From positions 1,116,001 through 1,180,000 of the forward strand of contig NZ_QPMJ01000002.1 in assembly GCF_003369835.1 (NCBI RefSeq): DNA of 64,000 nt. Direction: 5' to 3'. Of the stretch, positions 9,033 to 17,927 are shown piece after piece. The notes beneath the pieces were generated by a model that searched no databases, was not told the DNA's origin, and saw only the letters and a program-made list of their open reading frames with translations. How positions within the stretch are numbered: position 1 is the first letter of the stretch; the number at the start of each line of letters is the position of its first letter. Made by a program: the position numbers and the translations under genes. Source of the DNA: Halorussus rarus. GTDB taxonomy: Archaea; Halobacteriota; Halobacteria; Halobacteriales; Haladaptataceae.

Positions 9033-9431
9033 TCAGCGAACGTTCCGGCCCAGCAAGGCGACGACTCCGAGGAACCCGCCGAGGAACGTGAAAGCGGGTA
9101 CGGCAGTCCTTGGATTCGTCCAGTCGTAGGCACTCGTGTATTCGAAGTCGTAGTAAGTGTCGTTGCGTTGGACGCGGTCGGGGAACTCGAAGGGGTCGTC
9201 CGAGACGTACGCCGCGGACTCTCCCGCTTTTTCGAAAATCTGCCGCTGACGCGGAGTGAGACGTTCAAAATCCCTTGCGCGTTCATCCTGCACGATTGAT
9301 ACCGTCGTGTCGGTGTGTCTGAGTCGATAATCCTGGTCGGCAACGGCGAAAAATCCTCCCCCGCCGAGGACCATAATGCTCGTACAAACGAGGAGCGCGA
9401 CGAACCCAGATGATGAAATATTCACAGGCAC
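9033..9431 (-). CDS. Small two-helix membrane protein, unknown
   Basis: 132 residues with an N-terminal hydrophobic helix (FVALLVCTSIMVLGGGGFF), an extracellular-type loop of about 80 residues rich in Asp/Arg/Tyr, and a C-terminal helix (AFTFLGGFLGVVALLG). No family recognised. The start is a GTG at 9431 (alternative GTG at 9425). Base composition is clearly less GC-rich than the flanking genes, which suggests transfer or relaxed selection. Confidence 0.6.
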   Translation of the reverse strand: MPVNISSSGFVALLVCTSIMVLGGGGFFAVADQDYRLRHTDTTVSIVQDERARDFERLTPRQRQIFEKAGESAAYVSDDPFEFPDRVQRNDTYYDFEYTSAYDWTNPRTAVPAFTFLGGFLGVVALLGRNVR

Positions 9432-9648
9432 CCGTTAGGAGGTTTCGATGATAACTGTACGGAGTTCAGTTGTCTCGGCCTCCTGGGTCTTGTATCGAAC
9501 TCGCGCCCTCTATTCATGACTCGGACTCTGACAGCGACTGGTCAAATCGGCACGGTTCGTGCGGGATACGGAGCGTGAGTCTTGCAAGATCATAGAGGAT
9601 TCCCCGAGTGAACCTGTCAGTGGATGAGACGTGCAGTAATGGCTCCGT

Positions 9649-9807
9649 CTACCGTGCCTTCGTGTCCTCGGACTCGGATTCGAAGAGCCAGTATACTCCG
9701 ATTGCCAGAACGGCTTCGAGGGGACCGATAAAGATGGCGACGAGTGACGACAGGAAAAGCACGAGCATCCCCAGATAGTCTGTTATCGTGGTTTCATCGT
9801 CCGTCAT
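9649..9807 (-). CDS. 52-residue membrane protein, unknown
   Basis: A short gene I read directly: start MTDDETTITDYLGML, then continuous hydrophobic sequence (VLFLSSLVAIFIGPL, EAVLAIGVYWLF) and a charged tail ESESEDTKAR. Two tight transmembrane helices or one hairpin are likely. It sits in the same low-GC patch as 9033-9431 and on the same strand, but 217 nt away. Similar short haloarchaeal membrane proteins are common and unstudied. Confidence 0.5.
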   Translation of the reverse strand: MTDDETTITDYLGMLVLFLSSLVAIFIGPLEAVLAIGVYWLFESESEDTKAR

Positions 9808-9942
9808 CGTTACCCGTGAATGTCACGTGAGTAATCTTTAGTTCTTCGGTGAAAGAGTCCCAAATGACCAATTCGCACCACGAATCGAGGGGCGTTCCAC
9901 CGAGTCCCGCAGTAAAACCGAAGCGTCGGCCGAACGCCGACG

Positions 9943-10470
9943 TTACTCGCTCCCGTCGTCCTCGAGTCCCATCCGCTCGGCGAACTCCTCGGGGGTGTCG
10001 GGGATGCGCTCGAAGTCGCCGAAGTCCCGCTCGTAGTGGCGGATGAGCTGCTCGATGATCCAGGCGTTGAACTCCTCGTCGAACCGCCACTCGCCGGGGC
10101 GGCTTCCGACCTCGAAGCGGTCGTCGGTGGCGAACGCCGCGAACACGTGGTAGAAGCCCAGGATGACGTCCGCGAAGTCCTTGGCGTTGCCGCCGGTCTC
10201 CTCGCGCTTGTTCTGGAGTTCCTCGCGGCCCGAGTCGGTCAGCTCGAAGTACTTGCGGTCGGGCTCGTCCTCGCGCTCGATGCGCTCGGCCCAGCCCTCC
10301 TCCTCGAACTTGTAGAGGATGGGGTAGACCGACCCGTAGGAGGGCTCCCAGTGCCCGCCGCTGATGGACCGTATTTCCTTGAGAATCTCGTACCCGTAGC
10401 GAGGCTTCTCGTCGAGCAGTTCGAGCACGAGATACGCGATGAGGCCTTTCGGCGGGCCGCTTTTCCGCAT
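9943..10470 (-). CDS. PadR family transcriptional regulator
   Basis: 175 residues. The N-terminal winged helix is of the PadR type: GLIAYLVLELLDEKPRYGYEIL, with a break after GLIA, then WEPSYGSVYPILYKFEEEGW and RKYFELTDSGREEL. The C-terminal half is helical and would dimerise. No obvious effector-binding motif. The neighbouring divergent gene is the PitA-like protein at 10629, a possible target. Start ATG at 10470. Confidence 0.85.
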   Translation of the reverse strand: MRKSGPPKGLIAYLVLELLDEKPRYGYEILKEIRSISGGHWEPSYGSVYPILYKFEEEGWAERIEREDEPDRKYFELTDSGREELQNKREETGGNAKDFADVILGFYHVFAAFATDDRFEVGSRPGEWRFDEEFNAWIIEQLIRHYERDFGDFERIPDTPEEFAERMGLEDDGSE

Positions 10471-10628
10471 TAGCCGAAAATTCAGACCGTGATTTTGAAA
10501 GGCTTTCGGTCGGGGAAACGAACGGAGACGCTCCGCGAGACGCGAGAGCAGTCCGGACGAGGGCCGATAGCTCCGGGTCGCGGGTGCGACTCAAAAACCT
10601 ATTGTCGCCTCGGTCCCCACTTCCCGAT

Positions 10629-12161
10629 ATGACGAGAGAGCCTCCGGCGACGAACGAGGGATGGTACGCGCTGCACGACTTCCGGACGGTCGACTGGGAC
10701 GCGTGGCGGGCCGCGCCCGAGCGCGAGCGCGAGGCCGCCCTCGAGGAGGGCGTCTCGTTCCTGCGCGAGCGCGTCGACGTGACAGACGCCGAGGACGGCT
10801 CCACGGCCGTGTTCTCGATGCTGGGCCACAAGGCCGACCTGCTGGTCCTCCACTTCCGGCCGACGGTGGCCGCCCTCGACACCGCCGAGCGGGCGTTCGA
10901 GGGCACCGCGTTCGCCGAGTACACCGAGCGGTCGGCCTCGTACGTCTCGGTCACGGAGGTCGGCGGCTACACCTCCGAGGAGATGACCAAGGAGCCCGAG
11001 GAGATCGAGGACACGGGCCTGGCGCGCTACGCCGAGAGCAAGCTCTACCCCGAGATCCCCGACAGCGAGTTCGCCTGCTTCTACCCGATGGACAAGCGCC
11101 GCGCCCCCGGCCAGAACTGGTACGACCTCCCGTTCGACGAGCGGGCCGAGATGATGGACACCCACGGCGAGATCGGCAAGACCTACGCCGGGCAGGTCAA
11201 GCAGATCATCACGGGCTCCATCGGGATGGACGACTTCGAGTGGGGCGTCGACCTGTTCGGCAACGACCCGACCGCCATCAAGGACCTGCTGTACGAGCTC
11301 CGGTTCGACGAGAGCAGCTCGAAGTACGCCGACTTCGGCTCGTTCTACTTCGGCCGGCAGTTCCCGCCCGAGGACCTGCCGGCGTTCATGGCGGGCGAGG
11401 CCGTGCCCGCCGACGAGGCGGCTGACGACGAGACAGATTCAGGTCACCCTCACGGCGAGGCCGAGAGCCACCACGGTCACGGCTCGGGCGAGGGCGGACA
11501 CGCCCACGGTAAAGGCGAGCAGCACGGAGAGAGCGGCCAGCACGGCCCGGACGGCACCGCGGACGACGGCGACGAGTCCGATGGCATCCGCGGCGAACTC
11601 GAGGACCTCGACATCTACGCGGGCCAGCCCCACGGCGAGGACGTGTACGCGATGGTGCTCTACTCGGAGGCCGACCCCGAGGCGCTGTTCGAGGAGGTCG
11701 ACGGCCTCCGGAGCAACTTCGAGCACTACGACACCCACGTGAAGACGGCGGTCTACGAGAACCCGCACGGCGGCCGGTCGGCGGTCGTGAGCGTCTGGGA
11801 GACCCAGAGCGCGGCCGACACCGCAGGCGGGTTCCTCGCGGACCTGCCGGGCATCGTCGCTCGCGCGGGCGAACGCAGCGGGTTCGGCACGATGGGGATG
11901 TTCTACACCGTCAAGCCCGAGCACCGCGAGGACTTCGTCGAGAAGTTCGAGACGGTCGGCGACGTGCTCGCGGAGACCGAGGGCCACCTCGAGACCGACC
12001 TGCTGGCGAACCGCGAGGACGAGAACGACATGTTCATCGCCAGCCAGTGGGAGTCGAAGGAGGACGCCATGGGCTTCTTCCGGAGCGACGCCTTCTCGGA
12101 CACCGTCGACTGGGGCCGCGACGTGCTGGCCGACCGGCCGCGCCACGTCTTCCTGGCCTGA
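10629..12161 (+). CDS. pitA: PitA-like fusion: chlorite-dismutase/HemQ-type domain plus ABM monooxygenase-like domain
   Basis: 510 residues. Residues 1-260 resemble chlorite dismutase-family heme-binding proteins (EGWYALHDFRTVDWDAW, PTVAALDTAERAF, CFYPMDKRR, WYDLPFDERAEMM). A linker at roughly 265-315 is rich in His-Gly (HPHGEAESHHGHG, HAHGKGEQHGESGQHG). The C-terminal part (DIYAGQPHGEDVYAMVLY to the end) is an antibiotic-biosynthesis-monooxygenase-like ferredoxin fold (GMFYTVKPEHREDFVEKF, ASQWESKEDAMGFF). This architecture is that of PitA in Haloferax volcanii. A role in coproheme decarboxylation is possible for the first domain. Start chosen at ATG 10629 because upstream sequence is non-coding in character. 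Confidence 0.85.
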   Translation: MTREPPATNEGWYALHDFRTVDWDAWRAAPEREREAALEEGVSFLRERVDVTDAEDGSTAVFSMLGHKADLLVLHFRPTVAALDTAERAFEGTAFAEYTERSASYVSVTEVGGYTSEEMTKEPEEIEDTGLARYAESKLYPEIPDSEFACFYPMDKRRAPGQNWYDLPFDERAEMMDTHGEIGKTYAGQVKQIITGSIGMDDFEWGVDLFGNDPTAIKDLLYELRFDESSSKYADFGSFYFGRQFPPEDLPAFMAGEAVPADEAADDETDSGHPHGEAESHHGHGSGEGGHAHGKGEQHGESGQHGPDGTADDGDESDGIRGELEDLDIYAGQPHGEDVYAMVLYSEADPEALFEEVDGLRSNFEHYDTHVKTAVYENPHGGRSAVVSVWETQSAADTAGGFLADLPGIVARAGERSGFGTMGMFYTVKPEHREDFVEKFETVGDVLAETEGHLETDLLANREDENDMFIASQWESKEDAMGFFRSDAFSDTVDWGRDVLADRPRHVFLA

Positions 12162-12279
12162 AGTCGGGTCGCAGCGCTTCCTGCCGGGCCGTAGCGGGGT
12201 CCCGGCGGTTCCCACCACAACCAAAACCCCCATCAAGACGGGCTGACAACTATCGATAACTGACCACAGAGGACCCAGT

Positions 12280-13200
12280 ATGACCAAACGACACGTGACC
12301 CTCCCCGACGAGATGGACGAGTCGCTGGAGGCGTTCCTCGCGGAGGTAGACGAGCGGCTCTCGAACGCGGGGCCCGACGAGCCCGAGCGGACCTGCGAGG
12401 TGGTCGAGGAGGTGCTGGTCGACCTCCACGGCGACCGGGACGCCTACGAGCGGTGGCAGAGCGGCGAGCGGGTCTCGCCCGCCGAGACGGTGCGCCTGCA
12501 GAGCTACGACCCGTGCAACGCCACCCTCGAGAGCGAGTACTACGCCGAGAAGGACGAGGAGAAGTTCCGGCGGTCGAAGCACCTCCAGTGGCTCTGGCGG
12601 CAGTTCGACGCCACGCCGATGGCCGACAACGTCGAGTTCGCGCTCCGGTTCCGCCGGATGCTCGCCGACCACCTGTTCGCCGACTGCGGCGAGGGCTGCC
12701 GGTTCTTCAAGGGCATCTCGTTCACCTACGGTCACAACATCTCGGTGGGGGACAACGTGGTGGTCCACGACGACGTCCACCTCGACGACCGCGGCGAACT
12801 GGTCGTCGGCGACCGGGTGTCCATCTCGGACTCGGCGCACGTCTACAGCCACGACCACGACGTGGTCGACCAGACCGAGGTGTCGAACTACCGGACCGTC
12901 ATCGAGGACGACGCCCGCGTCACCTACGACTCGATGGTCCGAGCGGGCGTCCGCGTGGGCGAGAACGCCATCGTCGGCGCGAAGTCGGTGGTCCAGAGCG
13001 ACGTGCCCGCCCACCACATCGCGGTGGGCCAGCCCGCCCGGAGCGTGAAGATAAAACCCGGATGGGAGGACGTCGCACAACCGGTCGACGCCGACGTCGA
13101 GACCGACAAGGAGGCACGGCGCATCGAGTACGACCTGCCCGAGGACCTCGACGACTTCGACGAGTTCCAGCGGGACCTGACCCCGCCGGGCGAGGAGTAA
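12280..13200 (+). CDS. Hexapeptide-repeat acyltransferase (maltose/galactoside acetyltransferase-like)
   Basis: 306 residues. After a helical N-terminal region, residues 110-260 form a left-handed beta-helix: GEGCRFFKGISFTYGHNISVG, broken after GCRFF, then NVVVHDDVHLDDRGELVVGD, YSHDHDVV (catalytic-type histidines), RAGVRVGENAIVGAKSVV and HIAVGQPARSV. This is the CoA-dependent O- or N-acetyltransferase fold; the acceptor is unknown. The C-terminal 45 residues are acidic. ATG at 12280. Confidence 0.85.
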   Translation: MTKRHVTLPDEMDESLEAFLAEVDERLSNAGPDEPERTCEVVEEVLVDLHGDRDAYERWQSGERVSPAETVRLQSYDPCNATLESEYYAEKDEEKFRRSKHLQWLWRQFDATPMADNVEFALRFRRMLADHLFADCGEGCRFFKGISFTYGHNISVGDNVVVHDDVHLDDRGELVVGDRVSISDSAHVYSHDHDVVDQTEVSNYRTVIEDDARVTYDSMVRAGVRVGENAIVGAKSVVQSDVPAHHIAVGQPARSVKIKPGWEDVAQPVDADVETDKEARRIEYDLPEDLDDFDEFQRDLTPPGEE

Positions 13201-13354
13201 GGTCGGTCCGGTCGGCCGTCTCGGTCGCGCCGAGAACTCCACTCTCGTTCACGCCGGGAAGCGCACGATCGTTCGTGGACGATACGCGCCCGAAATCCCT
13301 CGCAAGTAGCCGGGTCCGACACCTTTGTAACGCCGAACCGCCACCGTCCGAGAC

Positions 13355-14314
13355 GTGTCACTCGTCTCCGCGCTCGGGTCGGCGATACTGCCGGTGCTGT
13401 CGGTGTCGGCGGTCGGCTTCCTGCTCGGGAAGCTCCGGGAGATCGACGTCGACGCGCTCGGGACGATCACCATCTACGTCCTCACGCCGGCGCTCATCTT
13501 CCACAGCCTCGCCACGTCCGAGATATCGGGCGAGGTAGCCGCGAAGCTGCTGGCGGGCGTCGCGGTGTTCACGGTGGCGATGGTCGTCCTGGCCGAGGCG
13601 GTGGGTCGGCTGCTCGGCGAGACCGAGCCCGCGCTGAGCGCGCTGGTCCTCACCTCGGCGTTCCCCAACGCGGGCAACTACGGTATCCCGCTGTCGGCGT
13701 TCGCGTTCGGCGCGGTCGGGGAGTCGACCGCGGTGCTGTTCATCGCGGGCCAGTCGGTCCTGATGTACACCGTCGGCGTCTACCTGGCCTCCCGCGGCGG
13801 CGAGACCGACCTCCGGTCGTCGTTCGCCGAGGTGTTCCGGCTGCCGCTGGTGTACGCCGTGGTCGCGGCGTGGGTCGCGCGCTGGCTCGGGGTCGTCCCG
13901 GCCGCCGGTACCCCGGCGATGGAGACGCTCCGGCTGGTCGGCGACGCGTCGATCCCCGTCATGCTGCTGATGCTGGGCATCCAGCTCGCCAACACCCAGC
14001 ACGGCGCGGCGCTCTCGAGGGTCGGCGTCTCGAACGGGCTGAAGCTGGTCGTCGCGCCGCTGGTCGGCGTCGGGGTGGCGCTGGCGCTCGGGCTCGGCGC
14101 GAACCCGGCGGTGGCGCGGGTGTTCGTGCTGGAGTGCGGGATGCCCGCCGCGGTCACGCCGCTCATCCTCTCCATCGAGTACCGGTCGGGCGAGGAGGTC
14201 GGGGGCCTCACCGGCCCGGAGTACGTCAGCACGGCCATCTTCGCGAGCACCCTCGGGAGCGTGGTCACGCTGACCGGTCTCATCGCGCTCTTGCAGGCCG
14301 GAATGGTCATCTGA
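13355..14314 (+). CDS. AEC (auxin efflux carrier) family transporter
   Basis: 319 residues, about ten hydrophobic segments. Family hallmarks include the N-terminal VSAVGFLLGKLREID and SAFPNAGNYGIPLSAFAFG (the asparagine-glycine kink motif), and VMLLMLGIQLAN in the second half. AEC proteins export small organic acids or related compounds; the substrate is unknown. The start codon is GTG at 13355. Convergent with the enoyl-CoA hydratase gene, 19 nt apart. Confidence 0.88.
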   Translation: MSLVSALGSAILPVLSVSAVGFLLGKLREIDVDALGTITIYVLTPALIFHSLATSEISGEVAAKLLAGVAVFTVAMVVLAEAVGRLLGETEPALSALVLTSAFPNAGNYGIPLSAFAFGAVGESTAVLFIAGQSVLMYTVGVYLASRGGETDLRSSFAEVFRLPLVYAVVAAWVARWLGVVPAAGTPAMETLRLVGDASIPVMLLMLGIQLANTQHGAALSRVGVSNGLKLVVAPLVGVGVALALGLGANPAVARVFVLECGMPAAVTPLILSIEYRSGEEVGGLTGPEYVSTAIFASTLGSVVTLTGLIALLQAGMVI

Positions 14315-14333
14315 GGCCGGCGGGCCAGCAGTG

Positions 14334-15035
14334 TCAGGAGTCGCGCTCGTCGGCGATGGCGCCGGCGTGGCGCGCCACCAGGTCGCCGAACACGTCCGCC
14401 TCGCGGCGCTCCTGGACCTCGCGCGGCGAGTCGTCGCGCAGTCGCCCCTTGACGGCGCGGAGGGTCTCGGGGTCGTTGGCGGCGAGTTCGTCGGCGACCG
14501 CCCGCGGGTCGTCGGTCACCCGCGAGACGAGTCCCATCCGGAGCGCGGCCTCGGCGTCGACGGTCCGCCCCGAGAGCGCGAGGTCCAGCGCCTCCCCCTC
14601 GCCGACGACGCGGGGGAGTCGGACCGTCCCGCCCCAGGCGCCGAACAGTCCGAGCGTCACGCCGGGCTCCGCGAAGGTGGCGTCGGGCGTGGCGACCCGG
14701 ACGTCCGCCGCGAGCGCCAGCTCGACGCCGCCGCCCCGAGCCGGGCCGTCGACGCCCGTGACGACGATGCTGTCCGCGTTCTCGACGGCGTTCGCGACGC
14801 GCTGGCCCTGTTCGGCGAAGGCCTCGGCGCCCTCGCGGTCGAGCCCCGCCACCACGTCGAGGTCGGCCCCGGCGCAGAACGCCGGGCCGGCGCCCCGGAG
14901 GTAGACGACCGACTGCTCGGCGCCGGTCACGGCTGCTTCGAGCGCGTCGAGGCCGTCGGGCGTGAGCGCGTTGCGTCGGTCGGGCCGGTCGAGCGTCACG
15001 ACCCGGACGCACTCCTCGTCCTCGGTTCGGATCAC
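14334..15035 (-). CDS. Enoyl-CoA hydratase/isomerase family protein
   Basis: 233 residues, a little shorter than canonical crotonases (about 260). Seen: LDRPDRRNALTPDGLDALEA, then GAGPAFCAGADLDVVAGLDRE (split after GADLD), GGGVELALAADVRVA, FAEPGVTLGLFGAWGGTVRLP. The oxyanion-hole GADL and GGG motifs are intact. The start is probably GTG at 15035, giving VIRTEDEECVRV; an upstream in-frame ATG would overlap the divergent gene at 15107. Specific substrate not predictable. Confidence 0.85.
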   Translation of the reverse strand: MIRTEDEECVRVVTLDRPDRRNALTPDGLDALEAAVTGAEQSVVYLRGAGPAFCAGADLDVVAGLDREGAEAFAEQGQRVANAVENADSIVVTGVDGPARGGGVELALAADVRVATPDATFAEPGVTLGLFGAWGGTVRLPRVVGEGEALDLALSGRTVDAEAALRMGLVSRVTDDPRAVADELAANDPETLRAVKGRLRDDSPREVQERREADVFGDLVARHAGAIADERDS

Positions 15036-15106
15036 GGTCGCATCACGTTCGCCCCTCGGAGTCGGTTTCCAAAGGTCTTTGGCGATTCCGTCGTAAGGGT
15101 CGGCCA

Positions 15107-15841
15107 ATGGAAGCGGCCGTCCGGGCACGAGAGGCAGGACGACAGGCGGTGCGAGACGTCGCGCCCGACCCACTCCGCGAACGCATCCGCGCCCTCCTCG
15201 AGGAGTCCGCGATGGTGCCGGGCGTGCTGGCGCTGACGTCCGCGACCGCCGTCGAGGACGACGCGACCGGCGGCGCGACGACCGGTACGCCCGACAGCGA
15301 CGATGTCGGCGGCGGGACCGCCGGCGCCGGCCGCGGCCCGGTCGGCGTCGAGGAGCGGGCCGCCGGCGTCCAGCTCATCTACGAGGGGCTCCGACTCACC
15401 CGGGCTCTGGCCGACGACCCGCCGTGGGAGCGCGACCCGCCCCACACCGACAGCAACATCGACATCCTCGCGGCGGACGTGATGGTCGCCCGCGGGTTCT
15501 CGCTGCTCGCCCGGACTGAAGCCGCCGACAAGGCGGTCGAGACCGTCCAGTCGTTCGGCCGCGACGAGACCGACGGCCAGCAGGGCCGTCCGGCCGCCCC
15601 GCACGCGCTTGAGACCGACGTGTTCGAGCTCGCGGTGGTCGCGGGCACGACCGCGTTCGGCGCCGACCCCTCGGAGGCGCTGCGTTCGTACGCCGCGGAC
15701 CTGGCGGCCTCGGTCGACGGCGACCACCCCGAACCGCCCGAGCCGGTGGCCGAGGCGGTCGAACAGGCGGTGGCCGACGTGCCGAACCCCCGGCAGCTCG
15801 GGCCGGCCGAGGACCCCCGGTCGTCGGCGACCGACCCGTGA
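15107..15841 (+). CDS. Haloarchaeal conserved protein (DUF7114-like), prenyl-synthase-like helices
   Basis: 244 residues. I recall this as the haloarchaeal family DUF7114 (not verified). The segment GVQLIYEGLRLTRALA and later NIDILAADVMVARGFSLLART recall the all-helical fold of polyprenyl diphosphate synthase small subunits, but no DDxxD is present, so a catalytic role is unlikely. An Ala/Gly/Thr-rich insertion lies around residues 50-75. Divergently transcribed from the crotonase gene with a 71-nt gap. Confidence 0.65.
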   Translation: MEAAVRAREAGRQAVRDVAPDPLRERIRALLEESAMVPGVLALTSATAVEDDATGGATTGTPDSDDVGGGTAGAGRGPVGVEERAAGVQLIYEGLRLTRALADDPPWERDPPHTDSNIDILAADVMVARGFSLLARTEAADKAVETVQSFGRDETDGQQGRPAAPHALETDVFELAVVAGTTAFGADPSEALRSYAADLAASVDGDHPEPPEPVAEAVEQAVADVPNPRQLGPAEDPRSSATDP

Positions 15842-15955
15842 CCCGGCTCCGCGTGGTGGGCCCTACCGCGGCACGACCCGGCCTCCCTGGCGCGAATCGA
15901 AACGCCTAAAGAGGTTTCCGGGCATACCATGAAACGCGTCCCAGCGACGTACTGC

Positions 15956-16027
15956 GCCTGGGTAGCTTAGCGGTAAAGCGCGTCCTTGGTAAGGACGAGA
16001 GCCCGGGTTCAAATCCCGGCCTAGGCT
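15956..16027 (+). tRNA. trnT: tRNA-Thr (anticodon GGT)
   Basis: 72 nt including the discriminator base. The acceptor stem pairs GCCTGGG (15956-15962) with CCTAGGC (16020-16026). D-arm GCTT/AAGC; anticodon stem CGTCC/GGACG with loop TTGGTAA, anticodon GGT at 15988-15990, reading ACC/ACU threonine codons; T-arm CCGGGTTCAAATCCCGG. No intron and no encoded CCA. Confidence 0.96.
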
Positions 16028-16191
16028 TCTCTCGCTGCACCTACAGTCCCGTAAGAGATCGTCATCCGCGCCGATACCGGGACCCGAAGAGAATCCAGTT
16101 TTCACCTCGCGGAGTCGGCGTGCTCTCCACTTCCGGGAGACAGCCACCAATCGTTGATGAGGTCGGCGACCGAACGGGGTACTGTCCAACG

Positions 16192-17052
16192 ATGTTCGAC
16201 GACATCCTCGTCCCCACCGACGGCAGCCCCTGTGCAGAAGTGGCCGCCGAGTACGCCGAGGACCTGGCGACGCGGTACGATGCGACCGTTCACGCACTCT
16301 GCGTCGTCGATTCTCGCGCGCTCGAGAACGCACCGGAGTACGACCGGCTCAAAGCGGAGCGGACCGAGATCGCGGAACGGACATGCGCGAACCTCTCCGT
16401 AACGGGGATCGAGACCGAACAGGCCGTCCGCACCGACGTCCCCCATACCGCGATTCTACGGTACGCAGCGGACAACGGGATCGACCTCGTCGTAATGGGG
16501 ACTCACGGGCGGACCGGCGTCGAGCGATACCTGCTCGGGAGTGTCACCGAGAAGGTCGTTCGGCGCTCGGACGTGCCGGTGTTGACAGTCAAAGCGGACG
16601 ATGACGCCGGCGCCACGTACCCCTACACCGACATCCTGGTGCCGACCGACGGAAGCGAGGGGGCTGCGGCCGCTGTCGGCCCCGCCGTCGATATTGCCGG
16701 CACTTACGATGCCCGCGTACACGCGCTCTCCGTCGTCGATACGATGGCGACGGGAGTCGACGTTGGCTCCGACGCGATCCTCGATGCGCTCGAAGAAGCG
16801 GCGCGAGCAGCGGTGAGTAGCGTCGAAGAGCGCGCTACAGCGGCCTCCGCCTCCGCGGTCGAAACGAGCGTCGAGTACGGCACTCCGTATCGAGAGATCC
16901 GGTCCTACGTGGACGCACACGAGATCGACCTCGTCGTGATGGGAACCCGGGGACGCAGCGGGATCGAGCGGTATCTCCTCGGTAGCGTCGCCGAAAAGAC
17001 GGTGCGTACGTCGCCAGTCCCCGTGATGACCGTCCGGCAGTCCGACTCGTAG
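16192..17052 (+). CDS. Tandem universal stress protein (two UspA domains)
   Basis: 286 residues made of two UspA domains, each starting DDILVPTDGS or TDILVPTDGS and each ending with the ATP-binding pattern VVMGTHGRTGVERYLLGSV or VVMGTRGRSGIERYLLGSV. The G-2x-G-9x-G(S/T) phosphate loop is intact in both, so ATP binding is likely. The ATG at 16192 is chosen because the domain begins immediately. GC content is lower than average for the window. Confidence 0.92.
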   Translation: MFDDILVPTDGSPCAEVAAEYAEDLATRYDATVHALCVVDSRALENAPEYDRLKAERTEIAERTCANLSVTGIETEQAVRTDVPHTAILRYAADNGIDLVVMGTHGRTGVERYLLGSVTEKVVRRSDVPVLTVKADDDAGATYPYTDILVPTDGSEGAAAAVGPAVDIAGTYDARVHALSVVDTMATGVDVGSDAILDALEEAARAAVSSVEERATAASASAVETSVEYGTPYREIRSYVDAHEIDLVVMGTRGRSGIERYLLGSVAEKTVRTSPVPVMTVRQSDS

Positions 17053-17098
17053 CGCAGGATCGGGTGACCGCGGCCACGACGCGGCGGAAGCTACCCGT

Positions 17099-17731
17099 TC
17101 AGGTCGAAGTTTCGCGCTCGCCGTCGAGATACAGCGAGTCGAGGATGAACTCGTCGATGGCCCGCCGGGCCTCCTCGGGGGCGTCGTCGTGGCCGAGCGA
17201 GATCTTCCGGGACCGCGCGACGTGGATGACGTCGGTGACGAGCTGGCCCATCCGCTCGGCGTCGACGTCGCGGAAGACGCCCCGCTCGATGCCGTCCTCC
17301 ACGACCTCGACGATGCTCCCGCGGATCTTCTCGTAGTGGTCGTTGAACATCTCGCGGTGGCGCTCGTCGCGCTGGGCCTGGGCGAACAGCTCGTGGTACA
17401 CCTTCATCCGGTCCCAGTGGGTGAACTTCTCGAACTCCGGGCCGAACAGGCACTGGTCGATGCGGGCGTCGAGCTCCGTCGCCGGGTCGGCGTCCGCGTC
17501 GAGCTCGACGCTCCCCTCGTACTGGTCGATGATGTACTCGAGGAACGACGACATCAGGTCGTACTTCCCGTCGAAGTGGTAGTGGATGACCTGGCGAGTC
17601 AGCTCCATCTCCTCGCCGATGTCGCGCATCCGGAGGTCCTTGTACCCGTGCTTGCTCAGCGCGCGGAACGTCGCCTCCATGATGACCTCGCGCGTCTCGC
17701 GCTGGGAGACCTCGTCGTCGGACTTGCTCAT
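17099..17731 (-). CDS. TetR/AcrR family transcriptional regulator
   Basis: 210 residues. The N-terminal helix-turn-helix is clear: TREVIMEATFRALSKHGYKD, then LRMRDIGEEMELTRQVIHYHF and DGKYDLMSSFLEYI. The remaining 140 residues are the variable ligand-binding domain. ATG at 17731, with a TATATATGG box on the minus strand 24-29 nt upstream, so the message is leaderless. It lies 196 nt downstream of nirK on the same strand. Confidence 0.88.
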   Translation of the reverse strand: MSKSDDEVSQRETREVIMEATFRALSKHGYKDLRMRDIGEEMELTRQVIHYHFDGKYDLMSSFLEYIIDQYEGSVELDADADPATELDARIDQCLFGPEFEKFTHWDRMKVYHELFAQAQRDERHREMFNDHYEKIRGSIVEVVEDGIERGVFRDVDAERMGQLVTDVIHVARSRKISLGHDDAPEEARRAIDEFILDSLYLDGERETST

Positions 17732-17927
17732 ACGCCTACTCCGGCTGAACGCCATATATAATGATTGCCGTGCCGGTTCCGTCGGTCAGTCGCCGACGCC
17801 GGATGTCCCGTCAAGAACGGAACCGTCGTGTCGCTCGACACGAAGTCGGAAGGGCGACCTGACCGCCGAAGCCAGCCAACTCCCCCGAAATACCGTGTAG
17901 CCCGGTCACGGCCGGTGTGGGGCGGCC

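Noticed and set aside
9053-9060. CGAACGTTC-like sequence near 9038 as another regulon palindrome
   Set aside because: Only one arm matches and it lies inside the 3' end of a gene.
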